From contig JANQLU010000060.1 in assembly GCA_028280445.1 (NCBI GenBank), positions 62,001-126,000 on the forward strand: DNA of 64,000 bases. Direction: 5' to 3'. Of this stretch, positions 1 through 10,000 are shown one piece after another. The translations under genes were made by a program, and so were the position numbers. The notes below the pieces were generated by a model. It was not told where the DNA came from, did no database searches, and saw only the letters and a list, made by a program, of their open reading frames with translations. Origin of the DNA: Pirellulaceae bacterium. Its GTDB lineage: Bacteria > Planctomycetota > Planctomycetia > Pirellulales > Pirellulaceae. Within the stretch, counting starts at the first letter, position 1. Every line of letters starts with the position of its first letter.

Positions 1-227
1 TTGGCATCGGGACTGATCGGATTATCATCGGCTGTTCTCACCGTAACCGCCGTACATTCCATCCCCATATTTTTGAAAGTATCGCCCCACCAAGTGTAGT
101 CCAAACCGAGATTGAACAATGGAACCTCAATGCCTTCGTAACCCATCGCACGCAGATTCTCGATGACCGGCACGATATCTTCGTTCAATTCTCCAGTCCA
201 CAGCAGCAAGTTCATTCCGAATTTCAA
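1..227 (-). CDS. Sugar phosphate isomerase/epimerase, 3' end outside window
   Basis: Partial gene of about 75 codons. The reading starts MKFGMNLLLWTGEL and continues into a stretch rich in conserved glycine, glutamate and tryptophan. This is the typical first strand and helix of xylose-isomerase-like TIM barrels of the tagatose/psicose 3-epimerase group, which interconvert ketoses using a divalent metal. The start is a TTG at 225-227 with a clear GGAG about eight bases upstream; the first ATG (213-215) would cut off the conserved beta strand. The C-terminal metal ligands lie outside the window. A sugar dehydrogenase of the Gfo/Idh/MocA type lies nearby on the same strand, which fits a role in sugar catabolism (inference). 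Confidence 0.75.
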   Translation of the reverse strand, partial: MKFGMNLLLWTGELNEDIVPVIENLRAMGYEGIEVPLFNLGLDYTWWGDTFKNMGMECTAVTVRTADDNPISPDA

Positions 228-450
228 AGGACAGCTCCACGGGGTTTGAGGTCGATCGGTGGTTTGCCAAAGGCTTGAAATATAAGCCAACGGTGTCGCA
301 AATTGAAGTTGCCCGATCAATTTTCACAATAGGTTGAGTTTGCCGATAAATCCGCATGCACCATCAGAACCACTGGATTTGGACGTAAAATTCGGAATAC
401 CCGATACAATCGATATGCCACGAGCAATCGATACGTCGTGACCCAAGCCT
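228..450. other. Divergent intergenic region, no gene
   Basis: This spacer separates the TTG-started epimerase gene from the porin-like gene and must hold both promoters. Apart from the GGAG that serves the epimerase gene I see no convincing promoter pair, repeat or hairpin. The short open frames on either strand lack ribosome-binding sites. Confidence 0.5.
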
Positions 451-1806
451 ATGCCTGCTCCGTTTTCCAAAGCTCGCCGATACTCCGAGCATCAACGATC
501 TTTGTTATTGCGGTGCGCAGTGATTCTGTTCGCGACAACGGCGTTGCAGCTGTTCGCCAACACGGGTCTCGCTCAAAGCGAACAGACCATCCCGAGCATG
601 TCTCAGGAATCATCAACAAACGGATCTTCCGATTCCAACACAGAAATTGTGGAATCGACCGATGTCGCGCCGGTACTGATTGGTACCGACAAATTCTTTC
701 GGATCGATAACCTGCCGATTACGGATGTGCGAACATTCAAACGCGATTCCAACGGCTTGGCGGATGGACAAACCGACTACGCGTTCGGCTTTTCCGGACG
801 AGGTTATTACATCAATGATCAACGCATCGAGTGGACTGGCCAGGAAGAAACGTTTGGAGTCGAAGCCGTATTGACTGGTCGTATTCGCCGTCAGATCGGA
901 AACTGGGACACTGGACTTTGGGCGGAGTTTTATTTGAATCAGCCGTTTGATCGAAACATTCTGGTTGACCATCCTGATCGGGCTTCATTCCGTTCCAATT
1001 TTGATATCGATACATTTGAAATCTCTCAACTGTTTTTGACGGCAAGACAAGGAGATTGGTTGTTTGCGCTCGGAAAAATGGCAACTCCGTTTGGACGCGC
1101 CTACTATTCTCAATATACCAATAGTCGTGAGGACGGACCGTTTATTCGAACCGAATCCATCCTGTGGCGTGAAACGGGCGCCGTTGCTCAGTACGATCCC
1201 GGAATCTGGGTGTTTACCGCTGGATTGTTCAATGGAGGAGACGAACGTGATGCCAACTCGTCAAAAGCACTCATTGCTCGAGTCGGCATCGACACTGGCA
1301 ATTTTGTGATCGGAGCCTCGATCAAGGCACAAGACGGCATTGGATCGGAACACCAAAAAACCTTTAACAATCACGTCGGCCTGGACGCCATGTTTCAAAG
1401 AGGAATTTTCCGTTTGTCGGGTGAAGTCATCTACGACCAGTATGGATTCCGCAAACCCGGTGTCAGTTTGCAAGATATCTACTGGCGACGAAGCTTGTAT
1501 TACCGCCAACAAAATCAGGGCATCGACAATCCGATTACCGGCGTTGGGTATTACGTTAATCTCGATGTGACTCTCGAGCGCTGGACGTTTTCCGTAAACT
1601 ACGGCGCATTTTTTCCAGAACAAATTGGCGATCCACGGCACGACGAAAACAACCGACGTGGGCTGGTCAAAATTATCAGACACACCAGCCGAAATACAGA
1701 TTTTTACTTGATCGGTATAGTCGAAAATGAATTGCCGGTTCCCGCTCAAACAGGAACCGAACGAATTCCGTGGTCGATCATCGGCGGTTTTGAGTTCCGG
1801 CTCTAA
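451..1806 (+). CDS. Outer-membrane beta-barrel (porin-like) protein
   Basis: 451 residues. A basic N-terminus and a hydrophobic stretch (about 17-38) end at a likely signal peptidase site after GLAQ. The next 50 residues are low-complexity and Ser/Thr/Glu rich. The remainder alternates aromatic and polar residues with many glycines, as in transmembrane beta strands, and ends in phenylalanine, arginine and leucine (GGFEFRL). It resembles phosphate- or carbohydrate-porin-like proteins in having a GKMATPFGRAYYS-type segment, but I cannot assign a substrate. No good ribosome-binding site precedes the ATG; the next ATG lies beyond the signal peptide, so this start is kept. It is divergent from the epimerase fragment and convergent with thioredoxin. 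Confidence 0.7.
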   Translation: MPAPFSKARRYSEHQRSLLLRCAVILFATTALQLFANTGLAQSEQTIPSMSQESSTNGSSDSNTEIVESTDVAPVLIGTDKFFRIDNLPITDVRTFKRDSNGLADGQTDYAFGFSGRGYYINDQRIEWTGQEETFGVEAVLTGRIRRQIGNWDTGLWAEFYLNQPFDRNILVDHPDRASFRSNFDIDTFEISQLFLTARQGDWLFALGKMATPFGRAYYSQYTNSREDGPFIRTESILWRETGAVAQYDPGIWVFTAGLFNGGDERDANSSKALIARVGIDTGNFVIGASIKAQDGIGSEHQKTFNNHVGLDAMFQRGIFRLSGEVIYDQYGFRKPGVSLQDIYWRRSLYYRQQNQGIDNPITGVGYYVNLDVTLERWTFSVNYGAFFPEQIGDPRHDENNRRGLVKIIRHTSRNTDFYLIGIVENELPVPAQTGTERIPWSIIGGFEFRL

Positions 1807-1842
1807 CGGTGGCCGCAACGCAAAACACAGCACGCAATGTGA

Positions 1843-2166
1843 TTACGCGCTGATGTGCTCATTCAACATTTCTTGCAGTTTCGCTTTTGGCACCGCGCCC
1901 ATCTGTCGCGCAACAACCTCGCCTCCTTTGAAGATCAAGATCGTTGGAATATTGGTCACGCCATAATCCATCGCGATTTTTTGGTTTGCATCAACATCCA
2001 CTTTGCCGATTTTGGCAGTGCCAGAATTGTCATTTGCCAATTCATCAATCAGCGGTGCAATTTGTCGACAAGGTCCGCACCATTGAGCCCAGAAATCAAC
2101 CATGACGGGTTGATCTGATTCGAGAACTTCGGATTGGAAATTGTCTTCGTTAAATTCAGCGGCCAT
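1843..2166 (-). CDS. trxA: Thioredoxin
   Basis: 107 residues, the usual length of a one-domain thioredoxin. The redox motif WCGPC lies at residues 29-33, preceded by VDFWAQ, and the cis-proline region reads TNIPTILIF, so all elements for cytosolic dithiol-disulfide exchange are present. There is no signal peptide. A GGAG ribosome-binding site stands seven bases before the ATG. The gene is convergent with the porin-like gene and only 36 bases separate their ends. About 150 bases lie between it and the next gene downstream of its promoter side, so it is probably transcribed alone. Confidence 0.97.
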   Translation of the reverse strand: MAAEFNEDNFQSEVLESDQPVMVDFWAQWCGPCRQIAPLIDELANDNSGTAKIGKVDVDANQKIAMDYGVTNIPTILIFKGGEVVARQMGAVPKAKLQEMLNEHISA

Positions 2167-2315
2167 GGTTTATCTCCATATTTGGAAGGTGTATTTTGTT
2201 GATTTTTCAAACGACTGATTTTAGTTCATCGAGAATTCCAGTCAATTTTAAGCGGATTTCGTCGAACGAGTTAGACGGGACAATTAGAAATCCATTACAA
2301 CCCGTGTCAATTTTG

Positions 2316-2972
2316 TCAAAAACCGTGGCTTGGCAGCAGCCGGTCAACTTGATTTTCGACGCGTTGGCGGGCTGACGGCAACCATTGCAAAAATCGTTCA
2401 GGCAGCGGATTGAGCTTGACCCGTTTCAAAACGCGATTCAAACGATACTGAACGCCGCGGTCTTCGACGTAATCGTACAGATATCGCTCGGCCAAAAACA
2501 ACGGAATAAACGGCTCCATTTTATAGGTCGGTTTCGCCGCCATCCGATTAATACCTTGTTGCAACTGGTCGGCGCTGACTCGGGCGATCGTGTGATAAAG
2601 TTCATCCAGGCGGGAAATATCTTGTTTCGCCAAAAATCCGTCCAACAGCATCTCGATCAAAATATGCCCTGACAGGTGAGGACGAAACCCGGCATCGGCA
2701 CCCAGGAGTTCGCGAAGTTCGATCGCCAACTCCAGGTTCAGTTGGACAAAAGCAGCATTGTTGTGAAATTCGTCATCATCATCGTGATGTTGAATGATGC
2801 CACGAGCCAACTCGGCAGTCGGTTTGCTAGAGTCGGTGACAAACTCAACGGCTCGTTTACGCCGCGCTCGCACTTTCCGATCGATCATGGACAGCCAGTC
2901 GGGGACGCAGGTTCCAGCCACAAAATAGGGATCGTGGTCCAGGAACCGAAATGCATGTGAAAAGCAATTCAT
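2316..2972 (-). CDS. AcpH-like protein of unknown function
   Basis: 218 residues if started at the ATG at 2972; a TTG two codons earlier is possible. The protein begins MNCFSHAFRFLD and contains a His/Asp cluster (GIIQHHDDDDEFH), a second His segment (HLSGHILIEMLLD) and a FIPLFLAERYL helix. The layout recalls acyl-carrier-protein phosphodiesterases (start MNFLAH, GI-H-R/H-ID, then an ERWL helix), all-helical metal-dependent hydrolases, but identity is low and I infer only a related fold. It begins 33 bases after the dehydrogenase gene stops on the same strand, so the two are probably co-transcribed. Confidence 0.5.
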   Translation of the reverse strand: MNCFSHAFRFLDHDPYFVAGTCVPDWLSMIDRKVRARRKRAVEFVTDSSKPTAELARGIIQHHDDDDEFHNNAAFVQLNLELAIELRELLGADAGFRPHLSGHILIEMLLDGFLAKQDISRLDELYHTIARVSADQLQQGINRMAAKPTYKMEPFIPLFLAERYLYDYVEDRGVQYRLNRVLKRVKLNPLPERFLQWLPSARQRVENQVDRLLPSHGF

Positions 2973-3005
2973 GAACAAATGACTCGGCGTCGTCTCGGCA
3001 CATGC

Positions 3006-4148
3006 CTAAACATTGTGCCAACTTCGGTCTTTGGCACTTGCCAACACCGCATCGCAAACCTTTTGGGTTTCCAAAGCATCGCGGAACGTTGGTGCGGCAG
3101 GCTGGCCTTTGGCGTGCGCATCCAGGAAATCGGCAACTTGATGGACAAAACTGTGCTCGTAACCGATTTGCAAACCAGGCACCCACCAATGATCCATATA
3201 CGGATGATCTCCTCCGTGGTCGGTAACGTGAATGCTTTTCCAACCACGAACAACACCTTCATCGCCGTGATCAAAATAATTTAACCGATGCAAATCGTGC
3301 AGATCCCATTGAATCGATGCATTTTCGCCATTGACCTCAAACGTATAAAGCGCTTTGTGACCGCGGGCATAGCGGGTCGATTCAAACAATCCCAGCGAAC
3401 CGTTTTTAAAATGGCACATAAACGTACAAGCATCATCAATGCCGACCTCTTCGACTTGTCCCGTCAAATTGTGCATTCGCTGTTTTACAAATGTTTCCGT
3501 CATGGCCGACACATCGGCGATCGATCCATTGAGCCAAATCGCCGTATCGATACAGTGGGCCAGCAAATCGCCGGTGACACCTGAACCAGCCGCTGCCACA
3601 TCCAAACGCCACAATGCGTTTCCGCCTTGCGGAAGATCTTCGGCAATCGTCCAATCTTGCAGAAAATTAGCGCGGTAGTGGAAAATGCGGCCCAACCGAC
3701 CGCTTTCGATCAGGTTTTTCGCCAACGTCACCGCAGGCACGCGTCGGTAGTTGTACCAAACCATATTGGCCACACCAGCTGCCTCAACCGCCTGACACAT
3801 CTCTTCACCTTCGGCGGCGTTCATCGACAGCGGTTTTTCACACAAGATCGCTTTGCCTGCGGCGGCGGCGGCCAAAACGATTTCTTTGTGTAAATTGTTT
3901 GGCACACAAATATCGACGGCATCGATATCATCGCGTTCGACAAGTTTTCGCCAATCGGTTTCGATCGATTCATATCCCCATTTGTCGGCAAAAGCCTGCA
4001 ATGGCTCCGCGTTTCTGGCACAAGCCGCTTTGAGGACAGGATTCAATTCCAAGTCAAAGAAATTAGAAACTTTGCAATAGGCGTTGGAGTGGGCGCGACC
4101 CATAAATCCGTAGCCGATCATGCCGATGTTAAAGTCTTTTTTTGCCAT
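3006..4148 (-). CDS. Gfo/Idh/MocA family oxidoreductase
   Basis: 380 residues. The N-terminal Rossmann fold has the glycine motif GYGFMG (residues 12-17), and the family-typical EKP motif is at 104-106 (LCEKPLSMN), whose lysine acts in catalysis or NAD(P) binding. The C-terminal half has the beta-sheet substrate domain. It begins [12 protein letters not shown] without a signal peptide, so it is cytosolic, unlike the Tat-exported members common in this phylum. The substrate is probably a cyclitol or sugar (family knowledge). It is the first gene of a pair with the AcpH-like gene. The ribosome-binding site is weak because a run of nine A residues precedes the ATG. Confidence 0.9.
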   Translation of the reverse strand: MAKKDFNIGMIGYGFMGRAHSNAYCKVSNFFDLELNPVLKAACARNAEPLQAFADKWGYESIETDWRKLVERDDIDAVDICVPNNLHKEIVLAAAAAGKAILCEKPLSMNAAEGEEMCQAVEAAGVANMVWYNYRRVPAVTLAKNLIESGRLGRIFHYRANFLQDWTIAEDLPQGGNALWRLDVAAAGSGVTGDLLAHCIDTAIWLNGSIADVSAMTETFVKQRMHNLTGQVEEVGIDDACTFMCHFKNGSLGLFESTRYARGHKALYTFEVNGENASIQWDLHDLHRLNYFDHGDEGVVRGWKSIHVTDHGGDHPYMDHWWVPGLQIGYEHSFVHQVADFLDAHAKGQPAAPTFRDALETQKVCDAVLASAKDRSWHNV

Positions 4149-4207
4149 TTTTTTTTATTGGTCTGTTAGCTGTTAGGAAAGTTCTTGGATTACGTTGAAT
4201 CTTACAT

Positions 4208-4264
4208 GCACGAAGCGCGAGCGAGTTGTATTGCACGGTCAAACCACTCGCTCGCGCGTCGTGC
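4208..4264. repeat. Palindromic repeat family D, copy 1
   Basis: Two 19-base arms (4208-4226 and 4246-4264, one mismatch) with core GCGCGAGCGAGT form a long hairpin between the dehydrogenase start and the DinB stop. Related sequence recurs split in two at 21531-21708 and as a half copy near 56103-56133. Confidence 0.8.
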
Positions 4265-4322
4265 TCGTATTTCTGAGCCAAACTCTTTTTTAATCCATTC
4301 AGTTGCAGTTTAGAAGCATGGA

Positions 4323-4823
4323 TTACCAGACCGGGTCGTGTCCCATCAACCGTCTCAACAAACCAAGTTGGCCGGCGTGCATCAGTTCGTGCTGGGCGCA
4401 CCACAGCAATGCTTCATATTTGGTTTGAAACATCGGGTGCGTGCCATCGTACGGATTGTCCAACAGCGTTTCAGTCCAATTGGTGGATTCTGCCAGCGTC
4501 TGCTGCATCACGGCATCTAACGTCCGTCGTATTTCGGCCGGTGATGGTTGGTTGGCAGAATCGGGATCGGGAATCGAGTTGCGACCGTATTTCGTTCGAA
4601 ACGCCTTGGAGCACAAACTTTCGTCACCCGGTTGTTCACCTCGAACCACACCGAGGCACAGTCGATATTGTGCCATTGCCAAATGGGCAACTTGCCAGGC
4701 GACGTGGGTAACGCCTTCGTGAGGCTGCCAAAACCAACGCTCAGGATCGATTTCGTCCAACAGATTGGTTGTGATGTTCCTGGCTTTTTGAATTTGCTCG
4801 ATAGCAAAATTTATTCTTTCCAT
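4323..4823 (-). CDS. DinB-family metal-binding protein
   Basis: 166 residues from the ATG at 4823, which has GGA about seven bases upstream and gives the typical start MERINFAIEQI; the frame is open further upstream but without a site. It is a four-helix bundle of the DinB/YfiT type, with the metal histidines visible as THVAWQVAHLA and AQHELMHAGQLGLLRR. Members bind Zn or Ni and some act as thiol transferases; the exact reaction here cannot be told. There is no signal peptide. It stands alone between a family D repeat and the divergent TPR-C39 gene. Confidence 0.85.
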   Translation of the reverse strand: MERINFAIEQIQKARNITTNLLDEIDPERWFWQPHEGVTHVAWQVAHLAMAQYRLCLGVVRGEQPGDESLCSKAFRTKYGRNSIPDPDSANQPSPAEIRRTLDAVMQQTLAESTNWTETLLDNPYDGTHPMFQTKYEALLWCAQHELMHAGQLGLLRRLMGHDPVW

Positions 4824-5018
4824 ACCAATTCCACAATGAATTTCAATCACCTTGGGGCGTTTTAGCTTCAAACCATTTATGAGGTTATGCCAATATTCTA
4901 GCAAATCTATTTAGCAGGAATTTTTTGTGAAACGTCCTAAGCACACTTTATTTTTACAGCAACGCGCAAGAAAATATTGCGTCTTCATAAATCCACTTTG
5001 AATCTTGCGAGTGCGTCA

Positions 5019-8000
5019 ATGTCAACTGCCTCTGTCAGCCTTTCCGAACTTCAAGAACTCTACGATGCTGGGCAATACCAAACAGTATTCGAAAAAACAA
5101 AAAACTGGGGCGAGATTCATCAATGGGACGGTGTTGATAAAAAAGTTTTTGGCGGAAAACTTGCAAACAATCTCGGTGCTCCCCGCTACGGCAGAACCAT
5201 TCATATCAAAATCTGGCAAGAAAACCCTCGACATCCTGAGGCTGTATTTTGTGCACTGTGGGGAATCGGCAGTCGACGCGGACCGATCCGGGCTTTGCAA
5301 CTCGACAAAAAAATTGGTGATGTCGAAGGAGACGACCCCATCGCACGCGCCGACCGCTACGCCATGCGGTCGCATTTTTATGCCATGGTCCGCGATTTCG
5401 AAGTTGCCGATGAGTGGATCAAACAGGCGATCGAGTTGGCACCTCAACGAAGTTGGATCCATGTCGAAAAAGCAGGAATTTTGCATCTCCAGGATAAAAC
5501 CACCGAAGCGCTGGAAGTAACGGCTCACGCATTGGAACTCCAGCCTTTTTATCGACCGGCCGTCCAATCTCATTCCTACACCTTGGTCCAGGAAAACCGA
5601 GATGACGAAGCGCTCGAACTGTTGACGGCTGCGGCCGAAAAATTGCAAAGCGGTGATATCCTCGCACAATTAATCGCGCTTTACCAAGAACAACAGCAAT
5701 TCGAAAAAGCCAACGAATATCTCCAACAAATCGAACCTTATTTTCCGTTGCTCCATCGTGACAAAACGATGCAGAAATGGCTGCATGGCAAACGCAGCGA
5801 CATTTCGTTTCACCTCGGTGATTATGAAACGGCGAAACAGGAAGCCCTTCAGGCAGACTCACCGTTTTTGAAATCCGTCGCCGAGAACATTGAAAAAAAC
5901 AAAGATGGAAAACGCGTGCTCCTCGACTTGGAATTCGTTCGGCAAAATTACGTGACATGCGCGCCGGCAACGTTGACCGCCATCGCAAAATACTGGGAAA
6001 AACCTGTTGATCATCTCGAGTTGGCAGAAGAAATTTGTTACGACGGCACTCCGGCTCACGAGGCTCGAAAATGGGCGGACGACAATGGGTATTTGACGGT
6101 TGAATTCAAAGTCACCTGGGAGTCGAGCGTCGCGTTGTTGGATCGTGGCATCCCTTTCACGCTGTCAACAATCGGCCCGGGTGCAGCGCATATTCAACCC
6201 ATCATCGGGTATGACGCACGGCGGGGTGTGCTGCTGGTCAGAGATCCCGGCGAACGCCACCAATCTGAATTCCTGGCGGAAAAAATGTTGGAGTATTTTT
6301 CCAGTACGGGACCGCGCGGCATGGTGATGGTTCCCAAAGAACAAGTCAGTCTGTTGGATGGAATCGAACTCGAAGATGCCCAGTTGTATGACGAAAACTA
6401 CCAGATTCAATTTGCGTTGAAGGAGCATCGACGTGCCGATGCGCTCCAGCATTTGCAAAACATGACCGACGCTGATCCTGAAAACCGTTTGACCATTTTC
6501 GCACGTGCATCGATTGCCAACTACGACGCCGATCAACCCGCGTTGTTGAAACTGACAAACCAATTGCTCGAACAATTTCCCGACGATGTAAATCAACTGA
6601 ATTGCAAAATCGGACTGCTCGGGGAATTGGGGTATCACGAAGAGCTGATGGAATTGCTCGAAGATCTCTGTGCGCGTGAAAAAACTCACCCAATGTTCTG
6701 GCATCATCTGGCCAGCGAATTGCTCAATGACTATCGAAAACTCGATGAAGCAGAATACTGGATTCGCCGCTCGATGCGTCATCAACCGGTTGATGCACAC
6801 TCCATTCACATGCTCAGCGTCATTCGTTCGCAACAACAGCGTTACGAAGACGAACTGCAACTCAAACGGTTTGCGGCTTGCCTCGAAGACACGAAAGAAT
6901 TTCCGGCGCAAGTTTATTTCGCCAACGCCCGTTTCCATGGCCATCAGAAAACCGCCGTTAAATTCCTGCAAGATCGATTCAATCGCTTTGCCACAACATC
7001 GAGTTTGCCAGCTCGAACACTGACCAACGCGCTCGATTCAATGAACATGACCGAGAAAGCGTTGATGGTGTTGGAGAAAGGACTGGCAAAACGTCCCGAC
7101 GACTCGGATTTGATGTTGTTCGCGTCGGAGTTCTATGGTGTCGTCGGCAAAACCGACAAAGAGCGCGAATATTTGGAAATGGCGCGTGGCAAATGCAAAC
7201 GCAACGACTGGTTCCGGGCGGCAGTCCGTTACTCAATCAACCATGGGCAAATGGACAACGCGCTGAAACTGTTGGACAAAATCTTGTTGACCGAACCGTT
7301 GGATATCTACTCCCACCGACAAAAAATGCAAATCCTGTCGGATCAAAAAGGGATGGCGGCTGCCGAAAGTCACTTAAAAGAGATTGTTGAGAAATTTCCA
7401 TTCCAACTCGATTTGCGACAACTGCTGATTGAGTTTTATCAGGAAGAATCCAAACCCAAACTGGCTGAAAAAGAACTCCGCGATTTCCTCAAACGACAAC
7501 CAGAAAATCCCTGGGCCGCCCGCGAGTTGGCCGTCAACTTGATGACGCAATACAAATACGACGAGGCTCATGAGTACGCCAAAGTGGCGATCAAAACAGA
7601 CCCGATCAATCCCGCTTCGCACCATTTCCTGGGTGAAACGCTGCGTCGATTGGGACGTATCGATGAGGCCAAACAGTCATTTCGCAAAGCGATCCAATTT
7701 GCGGTGGATGTAGATTTGCCAATTAACGCACTGATGCAGACCTGTGAAACCAAAGCCGAACGGCTGGAAGTCATCGAGTTCCTGGAATCAGAGTTGTCGC
7801 GACAAACAACTTTAGGTGACGGGTTGTTGGCGTTTCACGACCATGCGTCTCGAAACCTGGAAGCCAAACCGCTGTTGGCCAAACTGCGCAAAATGTTGAA
7901 CGAACACCCACAACTGTGGCAAGCGTGGGCGGCGGTGATCCGGCAATTGGTGCAGATGGATGAACCGTCGAACGCCCTGAAAGTTGCGCAAAAAGCGGTC

Positions 8001-9998
8001 GACAAGTTTCCACTCAGTCCACCGGCGTGGCAGCAGTTGGCCATGATTCATCGCAGTCAGAACGATACGCAGCAAGAAATTGAAACGTTGAAAAAAGCTA
8101 TCGAGTTGAATCACACCTGGCTGGATGGCGTGCGTGAATTGGCCGATGCGTACATGCGACATGGTGACCTCAACACGGCACTGACCACCATCAATCGGGC
8201 CATCAAATATGAAAGTCGCAGCCCCATCAATTTGACGATTTTGGCGGACATCCAATGGCGTTTAAATCAGCGTGACGAAGCGATCCAGTCGGTCAGCAAG
8301 GCGGTTCAAGAATTTCCCGGCTATGACTGGGCTTGGGATACGTTGAACGATTGGGCTCATCAAATGCAAAAGCCCGATCTGCCGATCCAAATTGCCAAAT
8401 CCTTGTGTGCAAAACGACCGCACGATATCCGCCCGCGACTCCGACTGGCGGAATTTCTGGAACGCGAACCGGACCGATTTGACGAGCGGTTGCAAATGAT
8501 CCAGCAGGCGCTGGAGATCGATCCGCTGAACGAAGAAATCCATCAGCAATTGGCGATGACTTACGCCGCTAATGGGCAATACGCCGAAGCTCTCCAGGCT
8601 TGCAATCCCAAGTCATTTGGAGAAAACCGCCCCAAAAGTATGCGGGCCACTGAGGCTGAGGTTGTGGCAATGTCGGGCGAAATCGATCGCGGCATCGAAC
8701 TGATGAAACGTACGTTGGATGACGATCCCGATTACATTTTCGGTTGGATGAAACTGGCGGATTGGTATGAGGCGCTGGGTAATCAAGAGGAGTACGTCAA
8801 ATGCGCGAGCAATATGGTTCGCGTACTGCCCCACTCCGAAGTTTCCAATTTCTACTATGCCGAAGCGATGCTGCGAACAAATCGGCGGCCGGAGGCAGAA
8901 AAGTTTTACGAGAAAGCGATTGATGCCAACAAGGAATACATGCCGGCAGTCATGAGTCTGTTGGATTTGCATCTCGAAGACAAACGGTTTGGTCGGGCTC
9001 ACAATTTGTTCGAAAAAGTTTCCCCGGGAATGGAACCTGCTTGGGCCGCCAGTGTCGAAGCACAAATCAATTGTGGATTAAAAAACTGGGACCAGATGTT
9101 TGCGGCGCTGCAGCAATTGCGGACGATGAGTTCCGAACATGGAAATCCCGTCGTGACGGCCATGGAATTGATTTTGGATGACGATCAAATTCGCCCGCGC
9201 GTGATTAAGTTTTTGAATGATTTGAAATCCAAGCCTGACACGAACCCTGATTTCGGAATGTATTGGGGCCGCGCTCGCTTTATTCAATCGTTAGAAGACG
9301 AACGATACCCGCTCGATGGCTTTATCGAGGAACTGAACCAGATGGATCACACGCAACAGTTCTGGATCGAAGCCGTCTCCGAGTTTTTGCCGGTTGCCGG
9401 AGAAATCGATACCGGACTGGCCGAGTTTTTCATTCAGCAACTGGGTTCGAAAATTACGGCAAACAACCAGACTTGGGTGGCAGCGGGCGATGCATTCCAA
9501 CGCAATGCGCCGCAACGTTGTGTTGAATGGATGTCCAATTGGCAAACCAGAAACGACATCAACCCCAGAGACTTGATGCCGTTGGCGCTGGCGCAGTGGG
9601 ATCTGAAAAACGCGACCGCGGCCGGTCAAGTTTCGCTGGCGGCTTTGAGTTTGCCTCCCGATCATACCGTCCCGGCACATCACACTTTCAAGGCGCTCGA
9701 ACAAACCATTGGCGGAAGCCTGGAAGTCGCGCGGCAGCACATCAGCCAAGCGGCCAATCAATCGATGCCCAATTACTATTTGATGTTGTCCGAGTTGATT
9801 CAAATCGTTTTGTCGGGATGTGGACAATACGATCCGCCCCTCAACTATGCCCAGGCTGACCATCACATCAGCGACATCGTGAATTCGATTCCACCCGAGA
9901 TCAACGATAAAATGACCAAACGAGTGATCAAGCAACTTCGCAAGCGATTGGCCAAAGAAAACGGCAAGTTCTTTGCGATGTTACGATACTCGTTTTAA
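5019..9998 (+). CDS. Giant TPR protein with embedded C39-like peptidase domain
   Basis: 1659 residues from the ATG at 5019 (a TTG 14 codons earlier is less likely). Residues about 10-290 are tetratricopeptide repeats. Residues about 300-440 form a papain-like C39 domain with Cys314 (VTCAPATLTAI), a Gln five residues before it, His391 (GAAHIQPIIGYD) and Asp409 (LLVRDPG), so the triad looks complete. From about 460 to 1600 come many more TPR units. No signal peptide or membrane segment is seen, so it is probably cytosolic. C39 domains usually cleave bacteriocin leaders at double-glycine sites inside ABC exporters; here no transporter domain or neighbour is present. The substrate is unknown. It stands alone and ends two bases before a family A repeat. 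Confidence 0.85.
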   Translation: MSTASVSLSELQELYDAGQYQTVFEKTKNWGEIHQWDGVDKKVFGGKLANNLGAPRYGRTIHIKIWQENPRHPEAVFCALWGIGSRRGPIRALQLDKKIGDVEGDDPIARADRYAMRSHFYAMVRDFEVADEWIKQAIELAPQRSWIHVEKAGILHLQDKTTEALEVTAHALELQPFYRPAVQSHSYTLVQENRDDEALELLTAAAEKLQSGDILAQLIALYQEQQQFEKANEYLQQIEPYFPLLHRDKTMQKWLHGKRSDISFHLGDYETAKQEALQADSPFLKSVAENIEKNKDGKRVLLDLEFVRQNYVTCAPATLTAIAKYWEKPVDHLELAEEICYDGTPAHEARKWADDNGYLTVEFKVTWESSVALLDRGIPFTLSTIGPGAAHIQPIIGYDARRGVLLVRDPGERHQSEFLAEKMLEYFSSTGPRGMVMVPKEQVSLLDGIELEDAQLYDENYQIQFALKEHRRADALQHLQNMTDADPENRLTIFARASIANYDADQPALLKLTNQLLEQFPDDVNQLNCKIGLLGELGYHEELMELLEDLCAREKTHPMFWHHLASELLNDYRKLDEAEYWIRRSMRHQPVDAHSIHMLSVIRSQQQRYEDELQLKRFAACLEDTKEFPAQVYFANARFHGHQKTAVKFLQDRFNRFATTSSLPARTLTNALDSMNMTEKALMVLEKGLAKRPDDSDLMLFASEFYGVVGKTDKEREYLEMARGKCKRNDWFRAAVRYSINHGQMDNALKLLDKILLTEPLDIYSHRQKMQILSDQKGMAAAESHLKEIVEKFPFQLDLRQLLIEFYQEESKPKLAEKELRDFLKRQPENPWAARELAVNLMTQYKYDEAHEYAKVAIKTDPINPASHHFLGETLRRLGRIDEAKQSFRKAIQFAVDVDLPINALMQTCETKAERLEVIEFLESELSRQTTLGDGLLAFHDHASRNLEAKPLLAKLRKMLNEHPQLWQAWAAVIRQLVQMDEPSNALKVAQKAVDKFPLSPPAWQQLAMIHRSQNDTQQEIETLKKAIELNHTWLDGVRELADAYMRHGDLNTALTTINRAIKYESRSPINLTILADIQWRLNQRDEAIQSVSKAVQEFPGYDWAWDTLNDWAHQMQKPDLPIQIAKSLCAKRPHDIRPRLRLAEFLEREPDRFDERLQMIQQALEIDPLNEEIHQQLAMTYAANGQYAEALQACNPKSFGENRPKSMRATEAEVVAMSGEIDRGIELMKRTLDDDPDYIFGWMKLADWYEALGNQEEYVKCASNMVRVLPHSEVSNFYYAEAMLRTNRRPEAEKFYEKAIDANKEYMPAVMSLLDLHLEDKRFGRAHNLFEKVSPGMEPAWAASVEAQINCGLKNWDQMFAALQQLRTMSSEHGNPVVTAMELILDDDQIRPRVIKFLNDLKSKPDTNPDFGMYWGRARFIQSLEDERYPLDGFIEELNQMDHTQQFWIEAVSEFLPVAGEIDTGLAEFFIQQLGSKITANNQTWVAAGDAFQRNAPQRCVEWMSNWQTRNDINPRDLMPLALAQWDLKNATAAGQVSLAALSLPPDHTVPAHHTFKALEQTIGGSLEVARQHISQAANQSMPNYYLMLSELIQIVLSGCGQYDPPLNYAQADHHISDIVNSIPPEINDKMTKRVIKQLRKRLAKENGKFFAMLRYSF

Positions 9999-10000
9999 TA

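Noticed and set aside
1261..1833. Minus-strand open frame of 190 codons
   Set aside because: It is antisense to the porin-like gene and ends next to thioredoxin without any signal.
5019..9998. A bacteriocin-processing ABC exporter
   Set aside because: There is a C39-like domain but no membrane or ATPase domain and no leader-peptide gene nearby.
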